A DNA stretch of 64,000 nucleotides from CAWBCI01 sp963787195 (GTDB lineage Bacteria; Bacteroidota; Bacteroidia; Bacteroidales; JAGOPY01). The notes under the pieces were generated by a model that saw only the letters and a list, made by a program, of their open reading frames with translations, was not told where the DNA came from and did no database searches. Where the stretch lies: positions 1 through 64,000 of the forward strand of contig CAWBCI010000070.1 in assembly GCA_963787195.1 (NCBI GenBank), given 5' to 3'. Shown here in pieces: positions 34,178-41,479 of this stretch; position 1 is the stretch's first letter, and the number at the start of each line of letters is the position of its first letter. The position numbers and the translations under genes are program-made.

Positions 34178-35164
34178 TTAGATATCAGAATCTTCATCCT
34201 TGCCGTGTTCATCGCTTTCCTCCAGGTTTGTATTGTCAATTATATAAAGGGGCCGGTTCAAAACATTTTTATTGATTCGGCTGATATATTCTCCTATTAT
34301 ACCTATAGAAAGTAACTGCACACCTCCTATGAACATAGAGCTGATAATGAGTGAAGTCCAGCCGCTGATCGTTCTGTCCAGTATGTAATGCGAATAAATG
34401 GCATAAAGGATGATGATAAAGGATATGAATGAGATAAAAAAGCCTGACCTTGTAACTAACTGTAATGGCTTATCAGAAAAACCGGTTATGCCGTCTAAAG
34501 CGAAATGCAGCATCTTGCCGAGTGAATAGCCAGTTTTTCCGTATTTGCGTTTATCCCTGCTGAATAAAACCTGGGTTTGCCTGAAACCTAACCAGGCGAT
34601 TTGCCCTCTTAAAAACTTATTTTGCTCGGGCATTTGCTTCAGATATGTGACCACTTTTCTGTCAATTAACCTGAAATCTCCGGTATCAAGGGGAATATCA
34701 ACAGAAGTTACTTTTTGCAGGACACGGTAAAAAATTTTGGCCGTCAGCTTTTTGAAAAGACTTTCCCCTTTTCGCTCTGATCTTCTGGCATAAACCACTT
34801 CATAGCCTTCTTTATGTTTTGAATAGAGATCGGCAATTAATTCAGGGGGATCCTGCAAATCCCCATCGATAATTGCAACCGCCTTACCATTACATGCATC
34901 CAATCCGGCCGTAACAGCAATTTGATGGCCAAAATTCCTGCTGAAATTAATATAATAAACCCGCTTATCTATCTCACTTAGCTTAAAAAGCTCCCCAAGG
35001 GAATTGTCCTTACTCCCGTCATTTACAAAAATAATTTCATAATAAGCAGAGATCTTTACAAGCGTTTCCTGTAACCTTTTGTAAAGCTCCGGTATAATTT
35101 GTTCTTCATTATAAATGGGAACGATTACGGATATTTCGATAGGACTCTTACTGCCTTCTGTCAT
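34178..35164 (-). CDS. Family 2 glycosyltransferase (DPM1/GtrB-like, membrane-anchored)
   Basis: Transfers a sugar from a nucleotide donor to polyprenyl phosphate. GT-A features: ISVIVPIYNEEQIIPELYKR, FVNDGSKDNSL, the DxD-type AIIDGDLQDPPELI, and the acceptor-loop ARRSERKGESLFKKLTAKIF. Two C-terminal transmembrane helices (about residues 235-300) match ArnC/GtrB proteins. Its start overlaps the 3' end of the ArnT-like gene by 17 bp, so they form a translationally coupled pair: this enzyme would make the lipid-linked sugar that the neighbour uses outside the membrane. Confidence 0.9.
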   Translation of the reverse strand: MTEGSKSPIEISVIVPIYNEEQIIPELYKRLQETLVKISAYYEIIFVNDGSKDNSLGELFKLSEIDKRVYYINFSRNFGHQIAVTAGLDACNGKAVAIIDGDLQDPPELIADLYSKHKEGYEVVYARRSERKGESLFKKLTAKIFYRVLQKVTSVDIPLDTGDFRLIDRKVVTYLKQMPEQNKFLRGQIAWLGFRQTQVLFSRDKRKYGKTGYSLGKMLHFALDGITGFSDKPLQLVTRSGFFISFISFIIILYAIYSHYILDRTISGWTSLIISSMFIGGVQLLSIGIIGEYISRINKNVLNRPLYIIDNTNLEESDEHGKDEDSDI

Positions 35165-36638
35165 AAATTTTATATTTTACTAAATTATCTTCCGTATACA
35201 ATATTTCATATTTGTAGTGTTCATCAATATACTTCTTTATAACTTCCTGATAGGCAATTACGATATCCCCATTTTTTAGTTCTTTCTGATTTTTAAAATT
35301 AACATGAATTCCTTTATCATTTAAAATATTCAAGTAAAACTGTATATGGGCACTATAACCATCGGAAAGAACAAATTCGTCATTCAAATTATACTTACCC
35401 TTGATCGCATCTTTTAAATAATAGCATATTTTATAGGGTTCCTTATTCCAGGGATATTCCTGAGGCTTGAATGTTTTTGCAAATATCTCCTGGTATGGAC
35501 TGAAAAAAATAAATACTAAAAATAAATAGGGGAAGATATTAATTCTGAATTTTTGATTTATCAATTTGAGATTCCGGATGTATTCGAAAATAAAGTCGAT
35601 GAATACAGCACTTATAATGGCTAAGAATGGATAGAGCGGAACGTCATACCACTTCAATTTTGTCTTAGCACTTGAAATAATCAGAAAATAAGTCACTAAA
35701 ATCAGGAAGGAAAAAAGAGTCAATTTTTTTATCCTGTTATTTTTACTTATAAAACCTATGATAAGTCCCGCGGGAACCAGCAAATACCAATATGAATACT
35801 TGAAATCAATAAAATTATGATAATAAAACCAGAAGCCTGCATCATGTTTTTCTATCACATTTAGAAAGCGGCCCCCTAATTCATTTTTCTGAACTGCTGC
35901 TAAATAACCCGGGTTTTCATATTCTCTCAGAAAGTAATATCCCATGACAAGCAACAGAAAAGATAGCAGGCCAATATAGAAATGTTTATTTTTCAATAGG
36001 GGAATAAACTGCTTTTGAATAATACTATAAATGACAAAAGCAGGGATAAAAAGTAAACCGGAAATACTTTTTGTAAGCACGGCCAAAGCGCTAAAGGCAA
36101 AAAACAAATACAGCTGCTTATTTTTCCTGGTTTCACAATGCAGGAAAAAGTATAAAGCACTCAAGCTTGTGAAGAGGGTCAATAAGGCATCATAATCTCC
36201 GGTCCGGGTAGCGTGAATATCTATGTATCCCTGAGAAGTAATGAGCACTAGTACAGCTATGAATCCAAACCAGAAATTCTTCAGGTAACGTATAGAAAAA
36301 AGCAAGAGGCTTAAACAAGTTAAGAAAGCTGCAATAGCTGAAGGAAGGCGAACTGCCAATTCATTTACACCCAATATCTTCATGCCGGCTACCTGCAACC
36401 ATATCATCAGAGGGGGCTTTGTGTTCCACATATCGGGTTTGCCTCTGTAATGAGTGACAATCAGATCACCATCCTTATTCATTTCGTAGGCATTCAATGC
36501 TAATCTTGCCTCATCATACTGCCGTATGGAAAGAACGTCTAAATGGCTGAATACCGGCACATAGATCAAGGCGGCCAGTATGATGTATTTAAAATATTTA
36601 GTAAAAAAAATAATCAAGTCCTTCATATTGAATTTCAT
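35148..36638 (-). CDS. ArnT/PMT-type glycosyltransferase (family 39-like)
   Basis: Polytopic membrane enzyme of 496 residues that transfers a sugar from polyprenyl phosphate to lipid A or another exported acceptor. The first luminal loop has the acidic motif IRQYDEARLALNAYEMNKDG, and KPPLMIWLQVAGMKILGVNE follows, as in ArnT. About ten further hydrophobic helices and a C-terminal soluble tail are present. An upstream in-frame GTG exists at 36698, but the ATG at 36638 (or 36626) places the first helix correctly. It is the first gene of the pair with the GT2 enzyme; the acceptor cannot be predicted. Confidence 0.87.
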   Translation of the reverse strand: MKFNMKDLIIFFTKYFKYIILAALIYVPVFSHLDVLSIRQYDEARLALNAYEMNKDGDLIVTHYRGKPDMWNTKPPLMIWLQVAGMKILGVNELAVRLPSAIAAFLTCLSLLLFSIRYLKNFWFGFIAVLVLITSQGYIDIHATRTGDYDALLTLFTSLSALYFFLHCETRKNKQLYLFFAFSALAVLTKSISGLLFIPAFVIYSIIQKQFIPLLKNKHFYIGLLSFLLLVMGYYFLREYENPGYLAAVQKNELGGRFLNVIEKHDAGFWFYYHNFIDFKYSYWYLLVPAGLIIGFISKNNRIKKLTLFSFLILVTYFLIISSAKTKLKWYDVPLYPFLAIISAVFIDFIFEYIRNLKLINQKFRINIFPYLFLVFIFFSPYQEIFAKTFKPQEYPWNKEPYKICYYLKDAIKGKYNLNDEFVLSDGYSAHIQFYLNILNDKGIHVNFKNQKELKNGDIVIAYQEVIKKYIDEHYKYEILYTEDNLVKYKIYDRRQ

Positions 36639-36725
36639 ACGACAGTTAGAAGAAAACTTATGCCATAAGGGTTCCTGATAAGGGAACTTTCGGCGCACTC
36701 AAAATTTTGTTATTGATTTATCGCC

Positions 36726-36733
36726 CAAATATA
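36726..36733 (-). promoter_or_regulatory. Predicted -7 element of the ArnT-like/GT2 operon
   Basis: TATATTTG on the minus strand, about 88 bases before the chosen ATG. The -33 position is not clear. Confidence 0.35.
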
Positions 36734-36867
36734 GCACTTATCCGCTTTTGGTTTATAGAAAACTCATTCCAAATTAAGAATGTTCCGGTGGATAAGGTGG
36801 CAAGAAATGAGAAGATGTCCATAGAGGAGGCGGGCACAGTGATGCTGGTGAGGTAGACCTCAACCAT

Positions 36868-36916
36868 AGTGTAGAGTGTAGAGTGTAGAGTGTAGAGTGT
36901 AGAGTGTAGAGTGGAG
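36868..36916. repeat. AGTGTAG heptamer tandem array
   Basis: Six exact 7-bp copies of AGTGTAG followed by one variant (AGTGGAG). Confidence 0.95.
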
Positions 36917-36966
36917 GGCCGGGTTGCGACCCGGGCTATATACAAATCACTGCTTACTGAATCACT

Positions 36967-37185
36967 TTCATCTAACTAAAATTCCTCTCTGCATCTCGCT
37001 GGCGGATTCCGGCATGCGCCGGAATGACGAACCGGAATGTTTTAGGAAAAGCGGCGCGGCACACCATTAAAATTTCCAAAGGCGTGCCTCGCCGCTTTTC
37101 TTGAATATGCAGATTGCGCCATCCTCGCGAACGCGGGGATCTGACGGTGGCGAATGCCATAAAGATAATTCCTAAGTTAGATGAA
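36967..37185. mobile_element. MITE-like element with 11-bp terminal inverted repeats and internal hairpins
   Basis: TTCATCTAACT (36967-36977) and its exact complement AGTTAGATGAA (37175-37185) bound 219 bp. Inside are ATTCCGGC-atgc-GCCGGAAT (37006-37025), an 18-of-20-bp hairpin beginning GAAAAGCGGCG (37046-37065 with 37081-37100, 15-nt loop), and a GC-rich hairpin around CCTCGCGAACGCGGGG (within 37110-37158). No transposase is encoded. The first and third hairpins look like widespread REP-type palindromes. Confidence 0.5.
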
Positions 37186-37210
37186 GGTTTAAGTGGTATA
37201 TTTATAGAGT

Positions 37211-37266
37211 TTAACTTTTTAACTCTTAATCTTCAACTCTGCCCTTTGAATTTTGAACTTTGCACT
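37211..37266. repeat. Degenerate heptamer array (TTGAACT-like)
   Basis: Eight successive 7-bp units related to TTGAACT (such as TTTAACT, TTCAACT, TTGAATT, TTGAACT, TTGCACT). The period is regular while the units vary. Confidence 0.65.
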
Positions 37267-37308
37267 GAATTAAGAAATGCAACTGCGAAATCAGAAATGA
37301 AATATTAC

Positions 37309-37348
37309 CACTTTATCACCTTATCACTTTGTCACCCAGTCACCTAAT
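37309..37348. repeat. Octamer array (CACTTTAT-like)
   Basis: Five 8-bp units, each starting with CAC: CACTTTAT, CACCTTAT, CACTTTGT, CACCCAGT, CACCTAAT. Confidence 0.7.
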
Positions 37349-37403
37349 TTAAGAAAAGTGTGGGATGGCCAGTTTATACCTGAATGGGATTTTTATTCTG
37401 AAA

Positions 37404-38297
37404 TCAAGCGATAAAAGCTTCCATAATAGCCTCTGCCTTCAGCCCATATTTCTGCATCAATTCTTCGGGACGTCCGGATTCACCGAAAGAGTCATGCATG
37501 CCTATCATCTTCATAGGTGTGGGGAGCTTTAGTGCGAGTACTTCGGCAACTGCAGATCCCAATCCACCAATTAGCTGGTGTTCCTCAGCTGTGACTATGA
37601 AGCCGGTTTCACCGGCTGCTTTCAGGATAGCACCCTCATCCAGTGGTTTGATAGTATGCATGTTCAGCACCCTGACATGCTTTCCCTTTTCTTCCAGGCG
37701 GTAAGCGGCTTGCAGGGCTTCCCAAACCATATGACCGGTTGCTATGATGGTGGCATCGTCCCCTTCTTTCATTAACTGGGCCTTTCCTATACTCAGATCC
37801 TGATTTTCATCCGTAAAATCCGGGACAGCCTCCCGTCCGAAGCGGATATAAACCGGCCCTTTCAAGTTATTAACAGCAGCAATGGTCATAAGTCTGGCCT
37901 GGGTGGCATCACAGGGCGAGAGTACAGACATATTGGGCAGCACCCGCATCATGGCTATATCTTCCAGGGCCTGGTGGGTGGCCCCGTCGGGGCCTACAGA
38001 TATGCCTGCATGGGCGCCTCCGATCACGACATGGAGATTGTTATAGCAAACTGAAATACGAATGAAATCCGTGGTACGCATAGCTGCAAATACTCCGTAA
38101 GTTGAGAAAACCGGCACCTTCCCGCTGAGAGCCAGGCCTGCCGCAACGCCCATGCAGTTCTGCTCGGCTATACCGAGGGAGAAAAATCTTTCCGGGAATT
38201 TCTCTGCAAAAAAATTCATTCCCACCGAAGCAGTAATATCGGCCCCCAGGCCGATCACCTGCTCATTCCGGGTTCCGGCTTCCATTAACACCTTCAC
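37404..38297 (-). CDS. Transketolase, C-terminal subunit
   Basis: This chain supplies the pyrimidine-binding and C-terminal domains of a split transketolase, which moves two-carbon units between sugar phosphates in the pentose phosphate pathway. Evidence: GLGADITASVGMNFFAEKFP, FFSLGIAEQNCMGVAAGLAL (with the catalytic Glu), FSTYGVFAAMRTTDFIRISV, GGAHAGISVGPDGATHQALE and VTAEEHQLIGGLGSAVAEVL. No ATG fits the N-terminus; GTG at 38297 is a reasonable start, with ATG at 38285 as alternative. It lies about 30 bp behind the N-terminal subunit gene. Confidence 0.9.
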   Translation of the reverse strand: MKVLMEAGTRNEQVIGLGADITASVGMNFFAEKFPERFFSLGIAEQNCMGVAAGLALSGKVPVFSTYGVFAAMRTTDFIRISVCYNNLHVVIGGAHAGISVGPDGATHQALEDIAMMRVLPNMSVLSPCDATQARLMTIAAVNNLKGPVYIRFGREAVPDFTDENQDLSIGKAQLMKEGDDATIIATGHMVWEALQAAYRLEEKGKHVRVLNMHTIKPLDEGAILKAAGETGFIVTAEEHQLIGGLGSAVAEVLALKLPTPMKMIGMHDSFGESGRPEELMQKYGLKAEAIMEAFIA

Positions 38298-38326
38298 CGA
38301 AACCCGCTTTGGTAGGCCTGCTTCCT

Positions 38327-39169
38327 TTATTCCGAAATATCTTCATGGTATGAATTTTCTATCTCATCAATAAATCTTTTGGATTCTTCTTCCGAAGGGG
38401 CCTTACCATGCCAGCGAAAATCATTTTCTATACTTTTTACGCCTTTACCCATAATGGTCCTGCAGATAATAACTGAAGGCTTTCCTTTAATTTGTCGGGC
38501 CTTTTCAATTGTATCGATGATATTTTCATGGTTATGCCCATCGCATTCATAGACTTCCCATCCAAAGGCCTTCCATTTTTCCGCAAGTGGTTCAATTTCC
38601 ATCACTTTGGAATTAGGCCCGTCGATCTGCAAGCCGTTCCGGTCGATGAAGGAAATCAGATTATCGAGTTTATAGTGTGCCGCGCTCATAGCCGCTTCCC
38701 AGATGGATCCTTCCTGCATCTCTCCGTCCCCGTGAACGGAATAAATCCGATAATCTGCCTGATCAATTTTGGCTGCCAGGGCCATGCCCACTGCAACTGA
38801 AAGTCCCTGACCGAGCGATCCTGCTGAGAGTTCCAGTCCGGGTAATCCATGGTCGCGACCGGGATGGCCCTGCAGACGCGAACCAAGTTTGCGCAAGGTC
38901 ATCAGTTCTTCTTTCGGAAAATAAGCGGCATGGGCCAGGGAAGTGTATAGAACCGGCGCTACATGGCCTATGGACAAAATCAGGCGGTCCCTGTCTTTCC
39001 ATAAAGGCTCCTGCGGCCGGTAATTTAATATATGAAAGTACAGAACGCTGAATAGGTCGGCCAGGTCAAGGGAGCCGCCCGTATGCCCTGATCCTGCTGC
39101 AGTGATGCTCCTGATAATATCTTTCCGTATCTCTGCGGATATCTTCTTTAAATTATAAAGATCATTCAT
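38327..39169 (-). CDS. Transketolase, N-terminal (thiamine diphosphate-binding) subunit
   Basis: The diphosphate-binding half of a split transketolase. TAAGSGHTGGSLDLADLFSV holds the conserved catalytic histidine, HPGRDHGLPGLELSAGSLGQ the substrate-contact residues, and VHGDGEMQEGSIWEAAM...LISFIDRN the GDG-N thiamine diphosphate/Mg motif. The end (GKAPSEEESKRFIDEI) is typical. The 280-residue length is normal for this subunit. It forms a two-gene operon with the C-terminal subunit. Dihydroxyacetone-type or other transketolase-like specificity cannot be excluded. Confidence 0.92.
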   Translation of the reverse strand: MNDLYNLKKISAEIRKDIIRSITAAGSGHTGGSLDLADLFSVLYFHILNYRPQEPLWKDRDRLILSIGHVAPVLYTSLAHAAYFPKEELMTLRKLGSRLQGHPGRDHGLPGLELSAGSLGQGLSVAVGMALAAKIDQADYRIYSVHGDGEMQEGSIWEAAMSAAHYKLDNLISFIDRNGLQIDGPNSKVMEIEPLAEKWKAFGWEVYECDGHNHENIIDTIEKARQIKGKPSVIICRTIMGKGVKSIENDFRWHGKAPSEEESKRFIDEIENSYHEDISE

Positions 39170-39193
39170 ACTGAAAAGATGAAGTAGTCAGGA

Positions 39194-39201
39194 CAAATAT
39201 A
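39194..39201 (-). promoter_or_regulatory. Predicted -7 element of the split-transketolase operon
   Basis: TATATTTG on the minus strand, 24 bases before the ATG. A TTTG lies 24 bp further upstream, longer than the usual spacing. Confidence 0.4.
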
Positions 39202-39237
39202 TTAAAAGGAAAGATATTGAGGCATCAAAAGGCTCAT

Positions 39238-39990
39238 CTATTCATGAAAGAGTTCTGAAGATAGTTCTTCCATAATCCGGGTGGCCTTTCCTTTCAGAAA
39301 AAGATCACTTATGGCATTCGTATAGTTTGATGTTTCGGTATTGATCTCGATAATGAAGGCTCCGTTCTGCTTTGCGATTACCGGTATCTGTCCCGCCGGC
39401 ATCACTTCTCCCGTAGTGCCAATGATCAGCATCACCTCTGTTTTACCGGCCGCTTTGATTGAATCTATGTATGCATTGTGTGGAATCGCTTCTCCGAAAA
39501 ATACAAAATCCGGTTTTAAAATGCTTCCTGTTTCAGGACAGCGGGGGGGTAATTCATTCAGGTCAATATCCGAAACATTATAAATGTTTTTTTGATCAAG
39601 GGAGATGAGTTTCCGGGAATTCCCGTGATATTCGATAATATTCCGGTTCCCGGCAAGGTAGTGCAGGTTGTCGATATTCTGGGTGATCAGGGCTTGGAGA
39701 AAATTTTGGGATTCCATTTTTGCCAGTACCTGATGGGCTTTATTGGGCCGGGCATTGCCAAAATTATCATAAAAGATTTCTTTTATTACGGGCCAGCATT
39801 TATCAGGATGTTCACTGAAATAATCCAGGTCGAAGAGTTTCGGATCATAGATATTCCACAAGCCGTTTTTCCCTCTGAAAGGCGGTATGCCGCTTTCCAC
39901 CGAAATCCCGGCACCGGTGTAAGCAGTAGTAAAATGGGAGTGCCTTATCTTTTCAGCAGCGAACCTGATCTTGTCATTTTGTTCAGACAT
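39238..39990 (-). CDS. Sir2-family NAD-dependent deacylase lacking most zinc cysteines
   Basis: Sirtuins remove acyl groups from lysine using NAD+. The Rossmann motifs are intact: TAYTGAGISVESGIPPFRG, ITQNIDNLHYLAG, the catalytic His in EYHGNSRK, FFGEAIP and IIGTTGEVMPAG. The zinc module that normally has four cysteines (CxxC...CxxC) keeps only one (PPRCPETG); the first pair is replaced around RKLISLDQK. The fold may have lost zinc or uses other ligands, as in some bacterial sirtuin relatives. The 250-residue length is normal. The gene is preceded by a Fur-like dyad overlapping its predicted transcription start. Confidence 0.88.
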   Translation of the reverse strand: MSEQNDKIRFAAEKIRHSHFTTAYTGAGISVESGIPPFRGKNGLWNIYDPKLFDLDYFSEHPDKCWPVIKEIFYDNFGNARPNKAHQVLAKMESQNFLQALITQNIDNLHYLAGNRNIIEYHGNSRKLISLDQKNIYNVSDIDLNELPPRCPETGSILKPDFVFFGEAIPHNAYIDSIKAAGKTEVMLIIGTTGEVMPAGQIPVIAKQNGAFIIEINTETSNYTNAISDLFLKGKATRIMEELSSELFHE

Positions 39991-40011
39991 GATAATAGTC
40001 TTAAATAGTAA

Positions 40012-40039
40012 TGATAAAAATTATCATTGTGCAAATATA
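40012..40039 (-). promoter_or_regulatory. Sirtuin promoter with Fur-family-like 7-1-7 box
   Basis: On the minus strand a -7 element TATATTTG (40039-40032) is followed five bases later by TGATAATTTTTATCA (40026-40012), which differs from the Fur/PerR/Zur 7-1-7 consensus TGATAATnATTATCA at one base. The dyad extends by AT on each side. It covers the expected transcription start, the classic repressor position. Confidence 0.45.
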
Positions 40040-40040
40040 A

Positions 40041-40080
40041 AAAAGGCCGGTTCCGCATCTGAATTCCGGACCGGCCTTTT
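40041..40080 (-). terminator. Terminator of the DUF3078 gene
   Basis: AAAAGGCCGGT and ACCGGCCTTTT pair across an 18-nt middle that also pairs partly (CCG/CGG). It lies 16 bp after the DUF3078 stop, upstream of the sirtuin promoter. Confidence 0.65.
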
Positions 40081-40095
40081 ATGAATTATTAAAAA

Positions 40096-41058
40096 TTATT
40101 TTTTGGCTGGGGGAAATGAAAATGAAACACCTATGCCCAGAGTTTCTTTAAACTGTAAATGCTTATTAGGCTCTGCTTTTATTTTAACTGCTCCGTCAAC
40201 ATTTTCAAATGAAAGCAAAGGTTGTCCGGGATAATAGACAAGATGGGCAAATATGCTGATGGAGAAATATTTGGCCACCTGATAATTCAGAAAATTCTGC
40301 CAGCTGAAATCCATATCGAAGGGATCCAGGTTGGTGCTTTTACGGTTGGTCAGGCTATACAAAATATTCAATTTGGACTCATAGGTCAGGTTCTTGGCAA
40401 TTTCTTTTTTAAGGTAAGCTTCAATAAAAGGTCCCATATAAATGAGGGTTTTCTGACCTTCCTTAATAAGATTTCCGCTTGTTGTATCATATTCGGCAGC
40501 TTTGACCCCGAATGCTCCTGCATTGGCTAATTCCTGGTCCAATACAAAAGTAAATTTTGCCGTTGCCGGGGAGAGTAAAATATAAAACCAATCAACCGGG
40601 GCATAACGGAATGCGGGTGAAAGAGTAAGATAGCCCGGGGCCATGAAGTTAGACACTTTCAAACTGTCATTATTGGTGTCAAAACCTTTGGTAAACTGTG
40701 TTTTGAAATTAGCAAAGCCTACAAAAGCCCATTTTTTCGTTATCTGATGGCCGAGAATAGAAGTCAAATCAAACAAGTCTTCATTTTTCTTCATTTTCTC
40801 CCCTTTATTCTTATACATGCCATACATTATGTTCAGGCTGTTGTTCCATGTGAGCTTATCTTTAGTATAGTTGGCATTATATTTTCCAAGAAGTGTAAAT
40901 GATACCTGGCTGTTGCCGCCGGCAGTCCAATTGTTAAGACTGACCTGGTTCAGGTTCAGGCTTGTTAAGCCATCCATTTTCCATGGTTTCAGACTATCGG
41001 CCTGAGCAAAGATCAGGACTGGAAAGAGCAATAGTAAAATAGTAAGGATTTTTTTCAT
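40096..41058 (-). CDS. DUF3078 family protein, predicted outer-membrane barrel
   Basis: A signal peptide (MKKILTILLLLFPVLIFAQ) is followed by WKMDGLTSLNLNQVSLNNWT and AGGNSQVSFTLLGKYNANYT, the diagnostic DUF3078 opening. Alternating amphipathic strands run to the end (YFSISIFAHLVYYPGQPLL; final GIGVSFSFPPAKK), indicating a barrel in the outer membrane. The function is unknown; the family is confined mainly to Bacteroidota. The ATG at 41058 is preferred over 41085 because it starts the signal peptide cleanly. Confidence 0.87.
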   Translation of the reverse strand: MKKILTILLLLFPVLIFAQADSLKPWKMDGLTSLNLNQVSLNNWTAGGNSQVSFTLLGKYNANYTKDKLTWNNSLNIMYGMYKNKGEKMKKNEDLFDLTSILGHQITKKWAFVGFANFKTQFTKGFDTNNDSLKVSNFMAPGYLTLSPAFRYAPVDWFYILLSPATAKFTFVLDQELANAGAFGVKAAEYDTTSGNLIKEGQKTLIYMGPFIEAYLKKEIAKNLTYESKLNILYSLTNRKSTNLDPFDMDFSWQNFLNYQVAKYFSISIFAHLVYYPGQPLLSFENVDGAVKIKAEPNKHLQFKETLGIGVSFSFPPAKK

Positions 41059-41479
41059 AAAGTTTATTTTTAAATGGTTATTCATTCTGATTATTGAATC
41101 TATTCATGTTTTCAAGGTCTTAAAAAGAATGAAAAGGTTTATCATCATAATTATTAAAGAAAGAAGATGAAGAACCTTTTCAAAAGTATGTATTAAATAA
41201 AAAACCTGAAATTTTAATCCAGGTCAAAACAAATCATTCTATAGCAGTATTTAGTGATTCAAAGAATTTTAGAGATTTTTTAGCATAATTATATAAATAT
41301 ATTGAATAATTCGAAAATTAAAAAGTTTTTATACTGAAACTAAAAGAAAATGCGAAGCGATTTTCTTTTAGTTTCAGTTTTACCGAGAGAAACAGCAGAT
41401 TAAAATTCGCAAACCTGTATCGACCCGGTATAACAAAGAAAAAAATGAAATTCCAGAAATTAATTCTCTGAAATTTGTA
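41059..41479. other. Intergenic region upstream of the DUF3078 gene
   Basis: AT-rich, no gene. It contains a 9-bp inverted repeat GAAAAGGTT/AACCTTTTC (41131-41139 and 41173-41181) in the likely 5' leader of the DUF3078 gene, and the perfect 19-bp hairpin at 41333-41378. I see no clear promoter. Confidence 0.5.
41333..41378 (-). terminator. Perfect 19-bp inverted repeat, probable terminator of the S9 peptidase gene
   Basis: ACTGAAACTAAAAGAAAAT (41333-41351) and its exact complement (41360-41378) surround the 8-base loop GCGAAGCG. It lies about 100 bp after the peptidase stop. The AT-rich stem and lack of a clean T run make terminator function likely but not certain. Confidence 0.45.

Larger units (their letters stand above)
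36639..37403. other. Repeat-rich non-coding spacer
   Basis: No real gene in about 765 bp. It holds the predicted ArnT-like promoter, an AGTGTAG heptamer array (36868-36916), a MITE-like element with three internal hairpins (36967-37185), a degenerate heptamer array (37211-37266) and an octamer array (37309-37348). Short open frames here are translated repeat. Confidence 0.75.

Noticed and set aside
36718..36945. 75-codon frame on the minus strand
   Set aside because: Much of it is translated AGTGTAG repeat (STLHSTLYTLHSTLY).
36972..37160. 62-codon frame containing VIPAHAGI
   Set aside because: This is the well-known spurious translation of the ATTCCGGC palindromic repeat.
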